64,000 bases of DNA. Source: Clostridiaceae bacterium. Lineage in GTDB: Bacteria > Bacillota > Clostridia > DSM-8532. The notes under the pieces are model-generated. The model saw nothing but the letters and a program-made list of their open reading frames with translations, did no database searches and had not been told where the DNA came from. The position numbers were made by a program, and so were the translations under genes. Below are positions 51,468-60,107 of the stretch, piece by piece. Within the stretch, counting starts at the first letter, position 1. Each line of letters begins with the position of its first letter. Location: assembly GCA_012521705.1 (NCBI GenBank), contig JAAYLX010000057.1:48845-112844 (forward strand). The letters run 5' to 3'.

Positions 51468-54245
51468 ATGAGCGAGCAAACCAAATCCAACATGCCTTTG
51501 GATGAGAGCAAGCTGTCTTTTAAGATCCCCCGTACCGACGAGCCCAGGGAAAAAATAATAAAACTCGGTAAGATGATTACCGACCGGCTTCCGGCAAAGC
51601 TGAAAGGGGTTACAGGAAATGACCCTGAATACTGGGGACTTGCCGGCCTGGTTACTGATGAAATGGCAGATATTGCTCTGAAAATGGGAGTCCGCAAACC
51701 CAAGACCTTGTCCCAATTGGTTAAGCTAACGGGCAAGGATGAAGCATATCTGGAGAAGATACTCAACGAAATGGCGTACATAGGCCTTATAGAATACAAC
51801 TGGGAAAATCCTCAGCATGAAAAACAGTATGTGCTTCCGAGGTATGTACCCGGCAGCGCGGAATTTTTCAATATGCGCAAATCCCAGCTTGACGAACATC
51901 CGGAAGTAGCAGCCTTTTTTGAGCGCATGACTTTCCTTCCTCTGGAAAGAGTTACCCCCATGGTACCTCCCGGAGGAGCAGGCATAGGAATGCATGTAAT
52001 ACCGGTTGAAAAGGCTATCGAGACAGAAAACCAGTCTGTTAACGTGGAGCATATTTCATATTGGTTAAAGAAGTACGATGGTAAATATGCAAAAAGCATG
52101 TGTTCATGCCGCATCAGCCGCGCCAAACTGGGCGAAGGATGTGGGGACGACCCGATGAACTGGTGTATCGCTGTGGGCGATATGGCTGATTACATCGTTG
52201 AAACCGACAGGGGCGAATACATCACCTACGATGAGGTGCTGGACATACTTAAACAGGCCGAAGACAACGGTTTTGTCCATCAGATCACCAACATCGACGG
52301 CGAGAACAAAATTTTTGCCATCTGCAACTGCAATGTGAATGTCTGCAATGCCCTCAGAACTTCACAGCTTTTTAACACCCCCAACTTAAGCCGCAGTGCT
52401 TATGTGGCAAGGGTCAAGAGCGAAAACTGTGTGGCTTGTGGCCAATGTGTGGAGCATTGTCCGGCAGGTGCGGTTAAATTGGGTCAGAAACTGTGTACAA
52501 AGGACGGCCCCATAGAATATCCCAGAGTAGAATTGCCCGATGAAACCCCGTGGGGACCTGAGAAATGGAGCATTGACTACCGGGATAAAAACCGAATAAA
52601 TTGTTATGACACTGGAACCTCTCCTTGCAAAACTGCCTGTCCAGCCCATATCGCCGTGCAGGGATACCTTAAATTGGCGGCACAGGGCAGGTATCGTGAT
52701 GCGTTGCGTCTTATAAAACGTGATAATCCTTTCCCTGCTGTCTGCGGCCGTATTTGCAACCGCCGTTGTGAGGATGCCTGCACCAGGGGTACGGTTGACC
52801 AGGCAGTTGCCATTGATGAAGTCAAGCGCTTTATAGCCCAGCAGGATCTGGATTCCAACACCCGCTTCATACCAGAACCCGTCATTCCCAAAATCGGAGG
52901 CGGGTTTGAGGAGAAAATAGCCATTATAGGTGCAGGTCCTGCCGGAATGAGCTGCGCATATTTCCTTGCATTAAAGGGATATAAACCTACAGTTTTTGAG
53001 AAAGAGTCCCGCCCCGGCGGTATGCTAATGAACGCCATTCCCAGCTTCCGTCTGGAAAAAGATGTGGTAGAAGCTGAAATAGATATTCTCCGTGAACTGG
53101 GCGTCGAATTCAAATGCGGCGTTGAGGTGGGCAAGGATGTCACCATCCCGGAACTTCGGCAACAGGGCTATAAAGGTTTCTATGTGGCCGTGGGCCTCCA
53201 GAACGGCGGAAAGCTGAACATACCCGGGGAAGACAGTGAAGGTGTGATAGCCGGTATAGACTTTTTGAGGAAACTCAATCTTACAGGTGAGTACAAACTA
53301 TCCGGAAAAGTGGTTGTCATTGGAGGAGGAAATGTAGCCTGTGACGTTGCCCGGACAGCTTTGCGCTGTGGCGCTGAGAGCGTTTCCATGTACTGCCTTG
53401 AGAGCTATGAGGAAATGCCATGTGGAGAGGAAGACCGTACTGAATGTGAACATGAGGGAATCAATATCCGTGCAGGCTGGGGGCCTGTGGAAATTATAAA
53501 TAATGACGGCAAAACTACCGGAATTACCTTTAAAAAGTGCCTGTCTGTCAAGGATGGACAGGGCAGATTTTCTCCTTCCTTTGACGAAAGCGTCACAGAA
53601 ACTGCCGAATGCGATATCGTACTTTACTGTATCGGTCAGAAGCCTGATTGGAAGCAGCTTCTGGATGGCACAAAAGTGGAGTTCAATCCCAACGGAACCA
53701 TAAAGGCGGATCCTGTGACATTCCAGACTTCCGAACCTGATATCTTCGTCGGGGGAGATGTATGTACAGGCATGAAATTTGTTATTGATGCCATTGCTGC
53801 CGGCAGAGAAGGCGCTGTTTCACTGCACCGCTTTGTGCAGCCTGACACCAGCCTGACAATAGGAAGGAACCGCCGCGAGTTCATTGAACTGGACAAAGAA
53901 AACATTCTCATTCCAGAGAGTTTCGACAATACTCCCAGACAGCGTATTGGTTATAACGAGGCTCTGGCTAAGACTTTCCGTGACAATCGTATTGGCTTTA
54001 CTGAAGAACAGGTAAAAAAAGAAACTGCCCGCTGCCTTGACTGCGGCGCTTCGGTTGTGGACCCAAATAAATGCATTGGCTGTGGCATTTGTACTACAAA
54101 ATGTGACTTTGATGCAATTCATCTTTACCGTGAGCGTCCCGAATGCAGCACTATGGTACGCTCTGAAGACAAGATGAAAGCCATACTTCCATACATGTTA
54201 AAGCGCGCCATCAAGATCAAGTTCGGCAAAAAGAAAGGCAAATAA
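51468..54245 (+). CDS. Multidomain iron-sulfur flavoprotein, GltD-like NAD(P)H oxidoreductase fusion
   Basis: The 925-residue product combines several modules. Residues about 55-125 look like a winged helix (LSQLVKLTGKDEAYLEKILNEM). Residues about 200-310 carry unusual Cys pairs (MCSCR, GCGDDPMNWC, CNCNVNVCNA) and a ferredoxin motif CVACGQCVEHCPAG. Residues about 385-470 are the GltD-type double cluster domain (CKTACPAHI, CGRICNRRCEDAC). Then come FAD (IIGAGPAGMSCAYFL) and NAD(P) (VIGGGNVACDVA) sites and a C-terminal CIGCGICTTKC. It should move electrons between NAD(P)H and ferredoxin-type partners. hypA begins one base after its stop. Confidence 0.85.
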   Translation: MSEQTKSNMPLDESKLSFKIPRTDEPREKIIKLGKMITDRLPAKLKGVTGNDPEYWGLAGLVTDEMADIALKMGVRKPKTLSQLVKLTGKDEAYLEKILNEMAYIGLIEYNWENPQHEKQYVLPRYVPGSAEFFNMRKSQLDEHPEVAAFFERMTFLPLERVTPMVPPGGAGIGMHVIPVEKAIETENQSVNVEHISYWLKKYDGKYAKSMCSCRISRAKLGEGCGDDPMNWCIAVGDMADYIVETDRGEYITYDEVLDILKQAEDNGFVHQITNIDGENKIFAICNCNVNVCNALRTSQLFNTPNLSRSAYVARVKSENCVACGQCVEHCPAGAVKLGQKLCTKDGPIEYPRVELPDETPWGPEKWSIDYRDKNRINCYDTGTSPCKTACPAHIAVQGYLKLAAQGRYRDALRLIKRDNPFPAVCGRICNRRCEDACTRGTVDQAVAIDEVKRFIAQQDLDSNTRFIPEPVIPKIGGGFEEKIAIIGAGPAGMSCAYFLALKGYKPTVFEKESRPGGMLMNAIPSFRLEKDVVEAEIDILRELGVEFKCGVEVGKDVTIPELRQQGYKGFYVAVGLQNGGKLNIPGEDSEGVIAGIDFLRKLNLTGEYKLSGKVVVIGGGNVACDVARTALRCGAESVSMYCLESYEEMPCGEEDRTECEHEGINIRAGWGPVEIINNDGKTTGITFKKCLSVKDGQGRFSPSFDESVTETAECDIVLYCIGQKPDWKQLLDGTKVEFNPNGTIKADPVTFQTSEPDIFVGGDVCTGMKFVIDAIAAGREGAVSLHRFVQPDTSLTIGRNRREFIELDKENILIPESFDNTPRQRIGYNEALAKTFRDNRIGFTEEQVKKETARCLDCGASVVDPNKCIGCGICTTKCDFDAIHLYRERPECSTMVRSEDKMKAILPYMLKRAIKIKFGKKKGK

Positions 54246-54246
54246 G

Positions 54247-54591
54247 ATGCATGAGCTGGGAATAGTTTTTCACATTATTAAAACAGTCGAACGTGTAGGT
54301 GATGAGAACAGTCTGACAAATGTTTCGGAAGTGACTCTTGAATTAGGTGAAGTATCGGGGGTAGTGCCTTCGGAGCTCAACGATTGCTGGAATTGGGCAG
54401 TTAAGAAGACAGAATTAATGAAAGAAGCAAAGCTCCTTATAGAAACCATACCGGCACTGACGCTTTGCGAAAGCTGCGGAAAAACCTATGGAACAGTAGA
54501 GTTTGGGCGTGTCTGCCCATACTGTGGCAGCGAAAACACTTACCTTGTTCAGGGAAGGGAAATAAACCTGAAAGAAATAAAAGCTTGCTGA
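54247..54591 (+). CDS. hypA: Hydrogenase nickel-incorporation protein HypA
   Basis: The 114-residue product starts MHELGIVFHIIK, with the invariant His-2 that binds nickel, and has the zinc-binding pairs CESCGKTY and CPYCGSEN. HypA delivers nickel to [NiFe]-hydrogenase precursors together with HypB, and in some organisms to other nickel enzymes. It is packed against the flavoprotein gene and followed by hypB after 17 bp. No hydrogenase structural gene or hypCDEF is in the window. Confidence 0.93.
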   Translation: MHELGIVFHIIKTVERVGDENSLTNVSEVTLELGEVSGVVPSELNDCWNWAVKKTELMKEAKLLIETIPALTLCESCGKTYGTVEFGRVCPYCGSENTYLVQGREINLKEIKAC

Positions 54592-54608
54592 CAGGAGGAT
54601 TTTTGAAT

Positions 54609-55283
54609 ATGGATAAAATAAGGATTATAGAGGTCAAGGAAAGTATTTTCGAAGATAATAACAGGGAAGCTGCCCGCCTGCGCGCCAGACTGAAAAATGA
54701 AAGGACTTTCCTTCTGAACCTTATGTCCTCTCCCGGAAGCGGAAAAACAACAACTCTCATGCGCACCATTGAGGAGCTGAAACACGAATTTCGCATTGGG
54801 GTGATGGAGGCGGACATTGACTCCTCGGTGGATGCAGAGAAGATTGCCACAACAGGTGTTAAATCCATCCAACTCCACACTGGCGGTATGTGCCACCTTG
54901 ATGCCGGTATGACAGAGCAGGGATTGAATGAACTTGGTATGGAAAATCTGGATTTGGTGATTCTGGAGAATGTGGGAAATCTGGTTTGCCCTGCCGAATT
55001 TGATACCGGTGCGGTGAAGAACGCCATGATCCTTTCAGTTCCGGAGGGGCATGACAAACCTCTGAAATATCCTCTCATTTTTACAGTGTGCGATGTTTTG
55101 ATTATCAATAAGATAGATGTATTGCCCTATTTTGATTTTGATCTGGAAAAGGTAAAGGAATATGCACTTATGAGAAACCCCAACCTTAAGATATTTCCCA
55201 TTTCCGCAAAGACAGGGGAGGGAATAAGCGCCTGGACCGATTGGCTCAGGAATCAGGTTGGTGATTGGATTAATGCGGACTGA
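54609..55283 (+). CDS. hypB: Hydrogenase nickel-incorporation GTPase HypB
   Basis: The 224-residue product has a P-loop LMSSPGSGKTTTL, the GTPase motifs MEADIDSS and NKIDVLPYFDFD, and the Cys-His metal site GGMCHLDAGM. The N-terminal Cys/His-rich nickel store of some HypB proteins is absent. It hydrolyses GTP to drive nickel insertion with HypA. CAGGAGG precedes the ATG at 54609. A terminator closes the operon. Confidence 0.93.
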   Translation: MDKIRIIEVKESIFEDNNREAARLRARLKNERTFLLNLMSSPGSGKTTTLMRTIEELKHEFRIGVMEADIDSSVDAEKIATTGVKSIQLHTGGMCHLDAGMTEQGLNELGMENLDLVILENVGNLVCPAEFDTGAVKNAMILSVPEGHDKPLKYPLIFTVCDVLIINKIDVLPYFDFDLEKVKEYALMRNPNLKIFPISAKTGEGISAWTDWLRNQVGDWINAD

Positions 55284-55339
55284 CATTTCACTATATATAA
55301 ATTTAATTTAATCTGCTTGGCTCATTCTGAATCATTCCC

Positions 55340-55370
55340 ATGCGAGACAGTTGTCTCGCATTTTTTTTAA
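55340..55370 (+). terminator. Terminator after hypB
   Basis: ATGCGAGACA (55340-55349) and TGTCTCGCAT (55352-55361) form the stem, followed by TTTTTTT. Confidence 0.93.
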
Positions 55371-55832
55371 GACATTGCTGAATTAAAGCTTATCAATCCT
55401 GATAGTTTGATTTGCTAACTCAACAACCCTGTTTTTTGATTCGAGAAGGGTATAAAAAAGGATATAATAAGGAAAATCTGCTAAACATCAAAAAATTTTA
55501 AAATAAGCTTCCGAGTTCTCAGGGCGAGCGAAGTAAAATATAGTATGGAAATTTGAAATCTTAATTGTATTTGTGGGTATATTAATAATAAACACCGCCA
55601 ATAATTTATCCAATCATTGTTCAGCATCTATCCGGGTCGTGGCACAGGGTTAATAGGAACAGGAGTATTCTACATAATCACTTTACTGCAAAATATCTTT
55701 CCCGTTGGTCAAAAAGCTGTAATCAGACTCATAATTATTTCTTAGGAGAGGGTATCAGGTATACAGCTTTGTTGCCTATGCAGTTACAGTCAAATTTATA
55801 CCTCAAAAAATTTTATTCAGGGAGAAATGATT
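55371..55832 (+). other. 460-bp gap upstream of the phosphoribosyltransferase-like gene
   Basis: No coding frame is supported and I could not match the region to a purine, PRPP or guanidine riboswitch. It is A+T rich with scattered short G+C-richer blocks, such as around 55625-55660. Confidence 0.4.
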
Positions 55833-56474
55833 ATGGAAAGAGAAGCTTTTACTGTTTCGTTAACCAAAAATCCAGCCATTGAAATGAAAGTAATACCAGG
55901 CCATTTTACCACAAGCCATCTCCATATGAATCATTATCTTGATTTGGACTTATTAAAAACCAATGCGGCGATGGCAAGAGAAGTCGCCAAAGAACTTGCG
56001 GTGCCATATCTGACTGGAAAAACCATCGATACCATAGTGTGCATGGAAAGAACAGAAATAATCGGGGCCTATCTGGCAGAAGAGCTTATGCAGAAAGGAT
56101 TAAATTCAGTAAACAGCGAAAAGGCGATTCATGTGGTGACACCAATCAGCAATGTCAACAGGAACCTGATGTTCAACAATAATATGCAGAAACTGATTTA
56201 TAATCGTAATATTATTTTGCTGGTATCTTCCGTATCCAGCGGGATAACTCTCAACATCGCATTGGAATGCCTGTCCTATTATGGTGGTGTTTTAACAGGA
56301 ATATCAGCTTTGTTCAATGCAAATCCAAAAAAACAGAAACATGAGATTAATTCCATTTTCACCAATGAGGATGTCCCGGACTATCAGCTTTATTATCCTA
56401 CCGAATGTCCCATGTGCAATTCGGGACAGAAACTGGATGCCATTATTGTTCATGATGGTTATATCAAGATTTAA
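55833..56474 (+). CDS. Type I phosphoribosyltransferase-like protein
   Basis: The 213-residue product has a PRTase-like core: strand plus loop IDTIVCMERTEIIGAYLAEEL and a PRPP-loop-like NIILLVSSVSSGITLNIALE, where Ser and Ala replace the usual acidic pair of the PRPP motif. A C-terminal ECPMCNSGQKLDAII adds a C-x2-C. It may bind a nucleotide without being a standard salvage enzyme. GGGAG favours the ATG at 55833 over 55827. It is convergent with the thiamine operon. Confidence 0.65.
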   Translation: MEREAFTVSLTKNPAIEMKVIPGHFTTSHLHMNHYLDLDLLKTNAAMAREVAKELAVPYLTGKTIDTIVCMERTEIIGAYLAEELMQKGLNSVNSEKAIHVVTPISNVNRNLMFNNNMQKLIYNRNIILLVSSVSSGITLNIALECLSYYGGVLTGISALFNANPKKQKHEINSIFTNEDVPDYQLYYPTECPMCNSGQKLDAIIVHDGYIKI

Positions 56475-56499
56475 TAACAGTAAAGTACAGATTTTCAAA

Positions 56500-56531
56500 G
56501 AAAAACAGGGCACTGTCAATCCAGTGCCCTG
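56500..56531 (-). terminator. Terminator of the thiamine operon
   Basis: On the minus strand CAGGGCACTG (56531-56522) pairs with CAGTGCCCTG (56515-56506), followed by TTTTTCTTT. It lies 6 bp past the thiD stop and may also serve the convergent gene. Confidence 0.9.
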
Positions 56532-56536
56532 AGTGT

Positions 56537-57316
56537 TTATATGTTATAGCAATGGTTAAGAGGCCCCCGTCCTTTGCCGATGTTGAGGTTTGCTTTAATT
56601 GCACCAGTCACATAGTCCTTGGCACGCTTTACACTCTCAGCAATATCAAATCCCAGGGCAAGGTTGCAGGCGATGGCTGAGGACAAGGTGCAACCTGTTC
56701 CATGAGTATTCGGGTTGTCAATCTTCGATGTTTCAAACCAGAAAAGCTGACCTTCAGTAATTAATAGGTCATCTGCGCTGTCCTTTAAATGTCCTCCTTT
56801 TACAAGTACGCTGCCCTTTGTAAGCATTGAAATTGCCACCGCGGCTCTTTGCATTTCATCCCTGCTTTTTATGGTGATGCCCGTAAGGTTTTCCGCCTCA
56901 AATATATTGGGCGTTATTATGGTAGCGAGAGGGAAGAGCTGGTTAATCAAAGCATCAGTTGCATTGTCGTTCAGCAATTTGCTGCCGCTGGTTGAAACCA
57001 TGACAGGGTCAACTACGATATTTTCCGCCTCGTATTCCCGAAGCTTTTCGGCTATGACTTTTATAATTTCGGCGTTTGATACCATTCCGATTTTTACAGC
57101 ATCCGGCCTTATATCTTCAAATATGCAGTCAAGCTGTTTTCCGACAAACTCAGGAGTTGCCTCCATTACATCAAAGACCCCGGTGGTATTCTGAGCGGTC
57201 AGGGCGGTTATTGCGCTCATGGCATATAATTTGTGGGCTGTTATGGTTTTGATGTCAGCCTGGATTCCCGCTCCTCCGCTTGAGTCCGATCCGGCTATGG
57301 TAAGTACTTTTTTCAT
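56537..57316 (-). CDS. thiD: Hydroxymethylpyrimidine/phosphomethylpyrimidine kinase ThiD
   Basis: The 259-residue product begins KKVLTIAGSDSSGGAGIQADIKT, the ribokinase-fold substrate-binding start of ThiD, and ends with the catalytic and anion-hole motif NPNTHGTGCTLSSAIA. It phosphorylates HMP to HMP-PP in thiamine synthesis. GGAAGG before 57316 fixes the start, and the ATG overlaps the upstream HAD stop (ATGA). Last gene of the operon. Confidence 0.94.
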   Translation of the reverse strand: MKKVLTIAGSDSSGGAGIQADIKTITAHKLYAMSAITALTAQNTTGVFDVMEATPEFVGKQLDCIFEDIRPDAVKIGMVSNAEIIKVIAEKLREYEAENIVVDPVMVSTSGSKLLNDNATDALINQLFPLATIITPNIFEAENLTGITIKSRDEMQRAAVAISMLTKGSVLVKGGHLKDSADDLLITEGQLFWFETSKIDNPNTHGTGCTLSSAIACNLALGFDIAESVKRAKDYVTGAIKANLNIGKGRGPLNHCYNI

Positions 57317-57960
57317 AATACAACCTTCCAATCTTCAAAAGAATTAAAATATATGTCCGCCGTTCTTTTTATTTCTTCCTTTTCATAGTGGGCGCTTTTG
57401 TCGTAAATGGCAGCAACAAATAATCCTGCCTTTTTGGCGCTAATTATTGCATGAAGGGCATCTTCAACCACAATGGTTTCATGCCTGGGTGTATCAAGCA
57501 TATTAAGCGCCTTTTCAAAAAATGCCGGGTCGTCCTTTCCCGTTCCTGCTTCCAGGGGGGTGAGAATAAACTCAAAGTATTTTTCCGCATCCAGCCTTTT
57601 TAATGCAGCTTTAGCCAAATCATGCCCGGTGGCGGTTGCAATACACATTCTGACGCCGCTTTTATGAAGTTTTTTAAGAACATCTTTTGCCGAGGCTTTC
57701 AGGGGCACTTCACAACGATACTGCTCCTCAATAAGCCTGATAATGTCATTTATGATTTCCTGCTCGCTTTTGGGAACCGAATAGAATTCCCTGAAATACC
57801 GGGCAGACTGGGCAAGGCTCATTGTCTTAAGGGCTTCATTAAGGTCTTCCCGGGGCGAATAACCTTCTCTGATCAAATATTCATACCCTAAGTTTTCCCA
57901 GTAAGGCATTGAGTCCAGCAAGGTCCCGTCAAGATCAAAAATTGCACCTTTAATGTTCAT
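57313..57960 (-). CDS. HAD-superfamily phosphatase in the thiamine operon
   Basis: The 215-residue product has HAD motif I DLDGTLLDS (nucleophile and acid Asp), motif II in IATATGHD, a conserved Lys region and motif IV EDALHAIISAKKAG. It resembles subfamily IA phosphatases such as beta-phosphoglucomutase-like proteins. Its overlap with both thiE and thiD implies a task in the pathway, perhaps removing phosphate from a thiamine or pyrimidine intermediate; this is inference. Confidence 0.87.
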   Translation of the reverse strand: MNIKGAIFDLDGTLLDSMPYWENLGYEYLIREGYSPREDLNEALKTMSLAQSARYFREFYSVPKSEQEIINDIIRLIEEQYRCEVPLKASAKDVLKKLHKSGVRMCIATATGHDLAKAALKRLDAEKYFEFILTPLEAGTGKDDPAFFEKALNMLDTPRHETIVVEDALHAIISAKKAGLFVAAIYDKSAHYEKEEIKRTADIYFNSFEDWKVVL

Positions 57961-58597
57961 GACCGACCAACTTTTGCGCAATTTGTCTCAGATCCTTTAC
58001 CGCAGCCGCAATATCATCCTGGGCGAAAATAGCCGAGACTACGGCAATGCCGGCAATTCCGCTTCCGGAAAGTTTAATGGCGTTATCCTTGTTTATTCCG
58101 CCAATTGCCACTACCGGTATTGAAACCGCAGCGCAGATATTTTTGAGGGTTTCAAAGGAAACAGCTTCTGCATCAAGCTTGGTGGAAGTGGGAAACATTG
58201 TTCCCACACCAATATAATCCGCGCCGTTTTTCTCAGCTTCCAAAGCCTGTTCCACGGTCTGGGCGGAAACCCCGAGGATTTTATCAGGGCCAATGATTTT
58301 CCGTACATCCATTGCTTTCATGTCTTTTTGCCCCACATGGACTCCATGTGCTCCGCATGCCATTGCAACTTCCACATTGTCGTTGATGACATAAGGGACA
58401 TTGTACTTGTCGGCAATGGCTTTAATCTCCTTTGCAAGCTCAATAAAGGAAGGGGTATCTATATCTTTTTCACGAAGCTGCAAAAATGTTACACCGGATT
58501 TCAGAGCTTCCTCAACGACATCGGCCAGCGAACGGCCATGAAGCCATGACCTGTCGGTTACTGCATAGAGAAGGAGGGAGGATTTATCTGCTTTCAA
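57950..58597 (-). CDS. thiE: Thiamine-phosphate synthase ThiE
   Basis: The 215-residue TIM-barrel protein shows LLYAVTDRSWLHGRSL, TFLQLREKDID, VPYVINDNVEVAMACGAHGVHVGQKD, GADYIGVGTMFPTSTK and PVVAIGGINKDN, all diagnostic of ThiE. It joins HMP-PP and thiazole phosphate to thiamine phosphate. It overlaps thiM upstream by 14 bp and the HAD gene downstream by 11 bp. Confidence 0.95.
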   Translation of the reverse strand: MKADKSSLLLYAVTDRSWLHGRSLADVVEEALKSGVTFLQLREKDIDTPSFIELAKEIKAIADKYNVPYVINDNVEVAMACGAHGVHVGQKDMKAMDVRKIIGPDKILGVSAQTVEQALEAEKNGADYIGVGTMFPTSTKLDAEAVSFETLKNICAAVSIPVVAIGGINKDNAIKLSGSGIAGIAVVSAIFAQDDIAAAVKDLRQIAQKLVGHEH

Positions 58598-59408
58598 TTT
58601 TAATGCCTCCTTTTAGGGTGTCTTCGTCCAGCTTGCTCATGGCATCGATGAGATAAGTGCGATATGAGGATATGCCCGCATCGTTTTTTACAAGTCTCTC
58701 ATAAGCCAGTTCCCCGCAGAGTCCCATTGCGGATATTGCCGCGGCTGTTGCCTTCAGATGATTGTCAGGATTTGCAGCGCAATAGGCTGCAATTACTGCC
58801 GTCAGCATGCATCCGGTGCCGCTGACCTTTGACATATAGGGGTGTCCGTTGCGGATAATAAAAGCGTTGTTGGCATCTGCAACAATATCGGTTGCTCCCG
58901 ATATGGCAATTACAGCTCCGGTTTTTGCGCTTAACTCTTTCGCCAGTGCAATTGTTTCGTCCAGATTTTTATCTGTTACGGCTTCACTTGCATCTGCGTC
59001 AACACCCTTGGTAATACCGCTTCCTCTGAATACGGTTTTTATCTCCGAGATATTTCCGCGGATAACTGAGAACCTGACTTCCTCCAGCAGCTTGAAAGTG
59101 GTGTCTGTGCGAAGTTTGGAAGCTCCCGCGCCCACCGGGTCAAGAACAACGGGATGCTGAAGATCGTTTGCCCTTTTTCCGGTCTTCAGCATTGTAGAGA
59201 TTGTTCTTTCATTCAGGGTTCCGATGTTTATCACCAGAGCGTTGCAAATAGCAGTAATCTCCACGGCGTCTTTTTCGTCGTCGGCCATAATTGGGGATCC
59301 CCCGCAGGCAATAAGCATATTTGCAACATCGTTGACAGTTACATAATTAGTAATACAATGGACCAAAGGTGTTTTTTGGTGAACATTTTTTAGAATTTCT
59401 CCGAACAT
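58584..59408 (-). CDS. thiM: Hydroxyethylthiazole kinase ThiM
   Basis: The 274-residue product has PLVHCITNYVTVNDVANMLIACGGSPIMADD and VVLDPVGAGASKLRT, with the C-terminal catalytic GTGCMLTAVIAAY. ThiM salvages thiazole by phosphorylation. With thiD and thiE and no thiC or thiG in view, this operon looks like precursor salvage. GGAGG precedes the ATG, and it is the first gene after the TPP riboswitch. Confidence 0.95.
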   Translation of the reverse strand: MFGEILKNVHQKTPLVHCITNYVTVNDVANMLIACGGSPIMADDEKDAVEITAICNALVINIGTLNERTISTMLKTGKRANDLQHPVVLDPVGAGASKLRTDTTFKLLEEVRFSVIRGNISEIKTVFRGSGITKGVDADASEAVTDKNLDETIALAKELSAKTGAVIAISGATDIVADANNAFIIRNGHPYMSKVSGTGCMLTAVIAAYCAANPDNHLKATAAAISAMGLCGELAYERLVKNDAGISSYRTYLIDAMSKLDEDTLKGGIKIESR

Positions 59409-59559
59409 TTGCGGACCTCCTTAAAATAAATGTAGCGGGTAAACAGATAGTTCGGAATCAGAAAGGTTCTGCCCGCTTATAAAGCTATTGTATCCGGCCG
59501 GCATAAGTATACCTTGCCCCAAAATACCCTGATTGACGGGTGAGAACCTTATATTAATC

Positions 59560-59592
59560 AAAAAAGGGAAGTAACCAACAGGTACCTCCCTT
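59560..59592 (-). terminator. Terminator in the TPP riboswitch platform
   Basis: On the minus strand GGGAGGTA (59590-59583) pairs with TACTTCCC (through one G-T), followed by TTTTTTG. It lies between aptamer and thiM. Confidence 0.8.
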
Positions 59593-59610
59593 CAACGATA
59601 ATTCTCACTG

Positions 59611-59694
59611 ATTCCCTACGTTGGCATTACCCAAATCAGGTTCAAGGGTCGAAGCTGTAATCTCTTCCTCTCAGCCTGCACACAAGCTCCCCTG
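59611..59694 (-). ncRNA. TPP (THI-box) riboswitch
   Basis: The minus strand carries the conserved elements GGGGAGC, CTGAGAGG, GACCCTTGAACCTGAT and GGGTAATGCCAACGTAGGGA in the right order. Thiamine pyrophosphate binding should fold the downstream terminator and switch the thiM operon off. Confidence 0.96.
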
Positions 59695-59936
59695 AGTATT
59701 CAATTTGTCCACATAATAACATAATGTGTAGTTCATTGTCAATAATTATCTTAAAGTATCAAAGGCGTGCTTGACAGCTTAATTTATTGAGAATAAACTT
59801 AAAAAGGAAATATATAAAGGTAATTGGCTCATTTGCCGGCGGTTTTGAAAAACAGCCATTTGAGCGGTTACCTGTTATCTTTTCTGTATACTCATATCTT
59901 AAAACATTTTTCTTAAGAAAGGAGCGAAGTGAGATT

Positions 59937-60020
59937 ATGGACGTTGGCAGTAGTAGTGGCACAATACCGGATCGAAGTCGTATAAGAAATTATACTGCGG
60001 CGGCGTCCGTGTGTCACTGA
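59937..60020 (+). CDS. 27-codon upstream ORF in the mgtE leader
   Basis: AAGGAG followed by ATG at 59937 opens a short frame encoding MDVGSSSGTIPDRSRIRN and a further nine residues, ending in TGA at 60018-60020. It is buried in sequence with strong pairing potential: GATCGAAG (59970-59977) with CTTCGATC (60023-60030), and TATAA-GAAA-TTATA (59981-59994). It lies 88 bp before mgtE. It could be a leader peptide whose translation sets the RNA fold, or chance. Confidence 0.4.
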   Translation: MDVGSSSGTIPDRSRIRNYTAAASVCH

Positions 60021-60030
60021 CGCTTCGATC
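59939..60030 (+). ncRNA. Candidate structured leader RNA of mgtE
   Basis: Several pairings are visible: GATCGAAG/CTTCGATC (8 bp), a GAAA-capped hairpin at 59981-59994, GGACG (59939-59943) with CGTCC (60004-60008), and AGTGGCAC (59955-59962) with GTGTCACT (60011-60018, one G-T). Some exclude each other or would form a pseudoknot, as in a switch. It lacks the conserved core of the M-box. No terminator follows, so control would be at translation. Confidence 0.45.
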
Positions 60031-60107
60031 TCGTTGTGTCTTACTCCTGTCAAGGATAACGGGCATATTGTATTTGCACGTTTATACTTTGGAAGGAGGA
60101 AAGGCCT

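Noticed and set aside
52386..53146. Long antisense frames within the flavoprotein gene
   Set aside because: They lack ribosome sites and are explained by codon bias of the sense gene.
55371..55832. Purine or PRPP riboswitch upstream of the phosphoribosyltransferase-like gene
   Set aside because: No conserved core sequence of either class could be found.
59937..60107. M-box riboswitch before mgtE
   Set aside because: The conserved M-box core is absent, so it is reported only as an unassigned leader.
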